Part shown: piece after piece, positions 43,679-48,331 of the stretch
Layout of the letters: every line of letters begins with the position of its first letter
Numbering within the stretch: position 1 is the stretch's first letter
Assembly: GCA_019419865.1 (NCBI GenBank)
Contig: JAHZIG010000021.1
Coordinates: 1-48,331, forward strand
From: Clostridiales bacterium
Lineage (GTDB): Bacteria; Bacillota; Clostridia; Monoglobales; Monoglobaceae
Direction of reading: 5' to 3'
Length of the DNA stretch: 48,331 nt
Position numbers and translations under genes: made by a program
The notes under the pieces: model-generated
The model's input: the letters and a program-made list of their open reading frames with translations, nothing else
Database searches by the model: none
What the model was told of the DNA's origin: nothing

Positions 43679-44954
43679 AAAAATCGCTTTATTGATAGCG
43701 GCCATAGTTGCCGCGACGTCGTTTCAAATTTCTTTTGCAGACGAATACGATCGGCGGGCAGACGCAGCGGATGAAATTATAGTATCCGCGAGCAGCGACG
43801 CGGGGGAAAAGCAGTCGGACGAGCTTATGCAAAGTCCGGATCCCGATACTACTGCTCAGCCAGAGGCGACGACAGGGGCGGAGCCTACTCCGGCGGCGTC
43901 TCCCGATTCGAGCGCAGAGCCTGCGACAACTCCCGCGGCGTATCCGGACGCAAGCGAGGAGCCGGAAGCCACAGACAGACCTGAGACAACGCCGACGGCG
44001 GGAGCGGAGCCGAGCGAGACGCCCGAGCCTTACGGCGTTTGGGAGAGCGAGTGCGCGGACTTTGAGAGCGTGACCGAATCACAAAACGTGAGTCTCTACG
44101 AGATAGTCGAAAGCGACCGTCCTGCATTTTACAACGATTTTACTACATACCAGAAATCGGGCGGCGGAATTGCGTATTTGGTTTTTGAGATCCCTTATAT
44201 GTATGAATTTAAAATGACTTCATATTTCTTTACGGGCGAGGAGGTAAGAGACTTTACCTTCGAGAAGTCTTTAGACGGCGCGACATGGACTACGGCCGAA
44301 GCGAGCTGCGAGTATACAACCGCCGACGGCAAGTGGACTCAGGGCGACTATACATTGAGCGGACTTGGCGGAAATAAATATATCAAAGTTACTTTCCCAG
44401 AGTCGACAAATTGGTGGACTCCGCTTATCGCCTCGGCGCGGGCGGCGCTTGAGAAACCTACGCCGCAGCGAATCGTAATAGAGGGAGCGACGGAGATAGT
44501 AGTACCTAAATATGACTCGGAGTCGTATATGTATACCGCTAAGATACTCGACAGTATGGGAAACGAGTTTGACGCGCCGATAAGTCTCAGCGTTGAGAGT
44601 TCTGATATAGAAGGCCTTGCCATAGACGAAAACGGAACCGTAGAGATACTAAGCTCTTACGAGCCGGGCGCGTCGTTTAGAATAATAGCCGAAGCCGAGG
44701 ATATAGATCTTGTCGGCTATTTAGACGCGACGTTGTTCGCGCCGGTTGCCGGAGACGCGAACGGAGATCTTAGGGTGACTGAAGAGGATTTAGACTTGGT
44801 CACAAGATATTTTGGCGTTGACAGCGAGAGCTCTAGATGGCTTGAGATCAGAAACGCCGACGTAAACGGCGACGGTCTTATAAATATAATAGATATAGCA
44901 TATATTGCAAAGGTTTACGAACCGAGCTCGGCTGATAAGGAAACGATCAAATAA
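43671..44954 (+). CDS. Secreted dockerin-bearing protein with beta-sandwich module
   Basis: A 427-residue exported protein: signal peptide (about 1-24), a long Pro/Thr/Glu/Ala linker (about 45-122), a ~140-residue beta-rich module (about 122-262, also found in the next gene product), a Big-like strand region (about 265-358) and a C-terminal dockerin (about 361-418). The dockerin has two calcium-loop repeats, Asp-Ala-Asn-Gly-Asp and Asp-Val-Asn-Gly-Asp-Gly-Leu-Ile-Asn, each ending in Asp. No catalytic domain is recognisable. The ATG overlaps the end of the cohesin gene after GGAGGAGG, so the two are translationally coupled and probably made together for cohesin-dockerin docking. Confidence 0.85.
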   Translation: MNKKIALLIAAIVAATSFQISFADEYDRRADAADEIIVSASSDAGEKQSDELMQSPDPDTTAQPEATTGAEPTPAASPDSSAEPATTPAAYPDASEEPEATDRPETTPTAGAEPSETPEPYGVWESECADFESVTESQNVSLYEIVESDRPAFYNDFTTYQKSGGGIAYLVFEIPYMYEFKMTSYFFTGEEVRDFTFEKSLDGATWTTAEASCEYTTADGKWTQGDYTLSGLGGNKYIKVTFPESTNWWTPLIASARAALEKPTPQRIVIEGATEIVVPKYDSESYMYTAKILDSMGNEFDAPISLSVESSDIEGLAIDENGTVEILSSYEPGASFRIIAEAEDIDLVGYLDATLFAPVAGDANGDLRVTEEDLDLVTRYFGVDSESSRWLEIRNADVNGDGLINIIDIAYIAKVYEPSSADKETIK

Positions 44955-44986
44955 CGACCGAATGATAATAAGGAGAGAATAACAGA

Positions 44987-47900
44987 ATGAAATATTCAAG
45001 AGGAATAAGATTTATCGCGTTTTTGCTCATACTCATGTTATCGTTCGGCTGTATGAGCGGCGCGGTATGGGCGGACGAGACCGAGAGCGCCGAGTCTTCG
45101 GAGACTGTCGCGGACGACGGCGTCGGGAATGCCGAAGCTGCCGAAGCTACGGAATTTACCGAAACTACGGCGGGTACTGAGAATACAGATGATGCGGAGT
45201 CTGACGAAGCCGCTCCGGTCGGCGTCTCGACCTCGGAGTATCTGTACGACGACTGCGCGGACCTGAGCGTTTTGACTGCATATAGCGAGGGGATATATAC
45301 GAGCTATATAACCGAGGAGAATCAGTATGCGTTCGAGGGCGATTACACTGTATTCATGCGCAGTACAGCCGACGAGCAGTGGATAGAGTATACTGTTCCG
45401 GAAGGCGGATACTTTGTGTTCTATACATATTTCAGGCAGAACGAGGAAGTGTCTCATTTTAAATTCGAGTATTCTGTAGACGGTGAGAACTGGCAGGAGT
45501 TCACTCCGAATATAACCCAAAAATCGGTGAGCTCGGATAGGTGGATACCGGTGATATATAATCTTAAGAATTTGCCCGACGAAGCCGAGTATATCAAAAT
45601 GACGTTTCAGAATATAGGCGGAGTTGAGTGGTCGCCATGTATCGCAAGCGTAGACTTTATGCCAAGCGACAGCGGACTCACAGGTTTTAACGACTGTATA
45701 GATACGCCGTACTACGACGCTACGGATAAGCTGAAAAACTTAGGTTTGGTCAGCGGATACAGCAGATATGAATTCAGACCGTATAACGATATAACGAGGG
45801 CGGAGTTTTGTACTCTTGTGACATCTATACTCAACCTCGATACGACAATGAGCGTTAGTCAGCCGAGAATGTTTTACGATATTGATCGCGACTATTGGGG
45901 AGCGGGGGCGATATACGCGCTATATAACCTTGGGATAGTAAACGGCGACGAAAACAGAAATTTTAATCCAGAAGATAATATCACCTATGACGAAGCGTCT
46001 AAGATATTGGTATCGGCGCTCGGTTATACGATAATGGCGGAGAGCGACGGCGGATACCCGAGCGGGTTTAACTTGTACGCTCAAAGACTCGGTCTGTACG
46101 ACGGGATAGACGACGTAACCGGCGACAGGAACCTAAACAGGGGAGAGGCCGCGCTCATGTTTTCAAATTCGCTCGACGTCGAGATAATCTATCAGACTCA
46201 GTTCGGCTCGGACGCTGGTTATACTAACGACGGCTCTACCATACTAAACAAATTTCATAATATATACGTCGAGGAAGGAATAGTCACAGACGTCGGCTAT
46301 ATGAGCATATACAGCGAAGGAAATACGAGCGGGAATACGTTCTCGATAAACAATAATATCTATAGGCTCGGCGATTATGATATGAGCGGTTTTCTTGGGC
46401 TGAACGCCGAGGTATATGTAAAGCGGGACGGAAACAGCGCGACCGCGCTTTACGCATACGCGGAGCCGGAGCAGACCTTTGAGATCTCATACAACGACTA
46501 TCTGAGACTCGATGATAACAGGGTGTATTACGACGAAGACGGATATGAAAGATACGCCTCTGTCACCGCCGAGACGAGGATCCTATATAACGGAAAATAC
46601 ATGAGCCGAGTCGGAGTGACCGACGAGCTTGAATTTTCAAGCGGATTCCTGAAACTTATAAATAACGACGAAACAGGGGCGGTCGATATTATATCTATAA
46701 GCGACTATGCTACCTATTTCGTGAGCACCGTTTCTGAAATATCCGGAGTCGTTTCGGATAAATATCTGGGCGGAGTGAGAATAGGAACGCAGGAGGCCGA
46801 CAGCGTAAGATTATACGAGGACGGCAGGGAGATAGAATTTAACGACGACTATGAGCTAAATCCAAATCAGGTCGTACAGGTCTTAAAGAGCGCGGACGGC
46901 TCGATCATATCTATATATGTAATTACAGACCAGGCGTATGGCGATATTGAGTTCGCCAACGCGGAGGAGAATATTTACAGGATTGGCGGCGCGGAGTATA
47001 AACTGAGCGAGTATTTCATAAACACAGGTCAGACGCTTGAAGATATAAACGAGCCGGTTACCGTGTATCTGGACATAAACGGTAATATCGTCGCCGCGAG
47101 CGCGTCTTCGACATATGAGAGATACGGCTACGTGCAGTCGGTCGGTACGGACAGCGCGTTCGGCTCGGAAGTTCAGCTTCGAATAATAGACCAGGACGGT
47201 AATTCATTTACCGCGACGGCCAACGCTAAGACTGCGCTGAACGGTAGTACAAAAAACTTAAGCGCTATTGCAAATCTAAACCAGACGCTTATCAAATTTA
47301 CGCTCAGAGACGACTCGACTTTGGGTCAGATAAGTACGTATACGGATAGCTACGGAAACGTAGGACTTAACGATTTTAGCTGTAACTACAGTTCGGAATC
47401 TATTAAATACCGCGGCGGATTTAACACCTTCGCTTCGGTATATCAACTGACGGCTGCTACAAAAATATTCGTTGTGCCGAGCTCGAATACGGATTTTGAG
47501 AACTACAGAGTAGTCGGCTTAGACTATCTGATATCGGACTTCAGCTATAATGTTAGATTATTCGACGTATCTTCTGATTATAAGGTCTCGGCGGTCGTCG
47601 TATATCTGGACGGTAGCGACGTCAGAAACGTCATGAGTACCGACGCCGTCGCAGTCGTTCAGAACTCGGGCGTATACATAAACTCCGATGGCGAGAGGTA
47701 TCTTGGAGTTACGGCTTACGTCGGCGGAACTCTTACCGAGATAGCGTTTAAAACAGATGGGGCGACGGACAGCACAGGTTCGTGGCTCAGCGGATATACA
47801 GCGAGGAATACCGCGAACGGCAATAACCCGTTTTCGCCGGGCGAGGTGTTCCAGTACTATCTGGATAGTGGCGAATGCAGCAGCTTTAGAATGTTTATCA

Positions 47901-48217
47901 CTAAGGATATGATAGACTCCGAGAGCTTTTATGAAAGAAATATAGGCGATTATGGAGCACTGTCGGAAGAGAGCTATTTCAGCGAGTTGTATACCGCTTT
48001 TGGAAAAGTGATGGACAAGTTTACGGATAAATTCTTTATCAGCGCGAACGTGGTCGAGGATTATAAGAGAACTGTCCTAAACGGCGGTACGGTGTATGTA
48101 TTTAACACGTCTAATAATAACTTGAGCGTCGGCGATATAACAGATGTGGGGATAGGCGACAACGTTTTTGTAAGGTTAAATTTCAGCGCGACTGGCGAGA
48201 TAGTCGTTTATATCTGA
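44987..48217 (+). CDS. Large SLH-domain surface protein
   Basis: A 1076-residue exported protein. A signal peptide (about 1-30), a Glu/Ala/Thr-rich linker, a ~140-residue beta-rich module (about 85-228) related to that of the dockerin protein, then at least two SLH repeats (near 233-280 and 293-345, with Ile-Thr-Arg-Ala-Glu-Phe) and probably a degenerate third (to ~400). The remaining ~670 residues are strand-rich with recurring Tyr/Asp/Gly/Val patterns, as in S-layer-type proteins; I recognise no enzyme. AAGGAGA precedes the ATG, 32 bp after the dockerin gene. It could be an S-layer component or surface adhesin working with the cohesin/dockerin pair. Confidence 0.85.
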   Translation: MKYSRGIRFIAFLLILMLSFGCMSGAVWADETESAESSETVADDGVGNAEAAEATEFTETTAGTENTDDAESDEAAPVGVSTSEYLYDDCADLSVLTAYSEGIYTSYITEENQYAFEGDYTVFMRSTADEQWIEYTVPEGGYFVFYTYFRQNEEVSHFKFEYSVDGENWQEFTPNITQKSVSSDRWIPVIYNLKNLPDEAEYIKMTFQNIGGVEWSPCIASVDFMPSDSGLTGFNDCIDTPYYDATDKLKNLGLVSGYSRYEFRPYNDITRAEFCTLVTSILNLDTTMSVSQPRMFYDIDRDYWGAGAIYALYNLGIVNGDENRNFNPEDNITYDEASKILVSALGYTIMAESDGGYPSGFNLYAQRLGLYDGIDDVTGDRNLNRGEAALMFSNSLDVEIIYQTQFGSDAGYTNDGSTILNKFHNIYVEEGIVTDVGYMSIYSEGNTSGNTFSINNNIYRLGDYDMSGFLGLNAEVYVKRDGNSATALYAYAEPEQTFEISYNDYLRLDDNRVYYDEDGYERYASVTAETRILYNGKYMSRVGVTDELEFSSGFLKLINNDETGAVDIISISDYATYFVSTVSEISGVVSDKYLGGVRIGTQEADSVRLYEDGREIEFNDDYELNPNQVVQVLKSADGSIISIYVITDQAYGDIEFANAEENIYRIGGAEYKLSEYFINTGQTLEDINEPVTVYLDINGNIVAASASSTYERYGYVQSVGTDSAFGSEVQLRIIDQDGNSFTATANAKTALNGSTKNLSAIANLNQTLIKFTLRDDSTLGQISTYTDSYGNVGLNDFSCNYSSESIKYRGGFNTFASVYQLTAATKIFVVPSSNTDFENYRVVGLDYLISDFSYNVRLFDVSSDYKVSAVVVYLDGSDVRNVMSTDAVAVVQNSGVYINSDGERYLGVTAYVGGTLTEIAFKTDGATDSTGSWLSGYTARNTANGNNPFSPGEVFQYYLDSGECSSFRMFITKDMIDSESFYERNIGDYGALSEESYFSELYTAFGKVMDKFTDKFFISANVVEDYKRTVLNGGTVYVFNTSNNNLSVGDITDVGIGDNVFVRLNFSATGEIVVYI

Positions 48218-48293
48218 TAAGCGGGAACAATTAGGCCGAAAAGCGGCGAATAAGAAGAAAAAGCAGGCGGGGCCGCTGGTATAATCCCCTTAG

Positions 48294-48317
48294 AGTAGAC
48301 ACATGAAATAACAAAAA
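48294..48317 (-). repeat. Right-edge copy of the inverted IS-like end
   Basis: AGTAGACA, two variable bases, then TGAAATAACAAAAA is the reverse complement of the left-edge motif at 13-36, with 22 of 24 positions identical. Inside it lies TATAATCCCCTTAG. The element body would lie to the right, outside the window. Bases 48218-48293 hold no recognisable gene. Confidence 0.4.
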
Positions 48318-48331
48318 CATTCATGTTCACT

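Overview
The window looks like the chromosome of an anaerobic, spore-forming Clostridia-type Firmicute, probably uncultured or gut-associated. Evidence: sporulation protein YunB, a BofC-like protein, a 4Fe-4S ferredoxin-type protein divergent from a Crp/Fnr regulator, Gram-positive cell-wall genes (LCP ligase, class A PBP, SLH surface proteins), a cohesin/dockerin pair, sigma-A-type promoters with 17-bp spacers, strong GGAGG ribosome sites and several GTG/TTG starts. Species cannot be named from the sequence alone. Both window edges carry the same 24-bp motif in inverted orientation (22/24 matches), as expected if the segment ends in copies of an insertion-sequence-like repeat.

Layout. 1-4.3 kb: a serine hydrolase preceded by an elaborately folded leader; DNA polymerase IV (dinB); divergent from dinB, an XRE repressor with an ImmA/IrrE-type metallopeptidase, with two palindromic operators between them. 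4.5-9.9 kb: a c-di-GMP phosphorelay operon (diguanylate cyclase, REC-HD-GYP phosphodiesterase, Hpt protein, hybrid histidine kinase). 10-14.4 kb: a decayed metallo-beta-lactamase-fold gene, an AraC regulator, a GlcG-type protein and a multi-pass GT-C-like membrane protein. 14.6-22.9 kb: a zinc-ribbon/membrane/beta-propeller protein, then the conserved block nadD-yqeK-LCP-rsfS-leuS. 23-31.7 kb: BofC-like protein, PBP1A, yunB, ligA, rpsO and pnp. 31.9-33.5 kb: ferredoxin/Crp pair. 33.7-36.4 kb: ECF sigma factor and a membrane zinc-finger anti-sigma factor with a long Ser/Thr/Pro stalk. 36.5-42.2 kb: polA-coaE-slt-M18 aminopeptidase. 42.4-48.2 kb: a surface cluster of cohesin-SLH protein, dockerin protein and a large SLH protein.

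How genes work together. The 4.65-9.94 kb operon can both make and break c-di-GMP, with phosphotransfer plausibly running kinase-REC to Hpt to REC-HD-GYP. The 42-48 kb cluster looks like a small surface scaffold: an SLH-anchored cohesin, a dockerin partner made by translational coupling, and a large SLH protein sharing a beta-rich module with the dockerin partner; none has a recognisable catalytic domain. The 1.8-4.2 kb region resembles a damage-response switch in which a repressor/peptidase pair faces a Y-family polymerase.

The most unusual non-coding signal is the leader at 1532-1736 (minus strand). It has a consensus promoter, two large hairpins, a textbook H-type pseudoknot and a 10-nt segment perfectly complementary to the ribosome site of the serine hydrolase gene. 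It reads like a regulatory RNA of a class I cannot assign.
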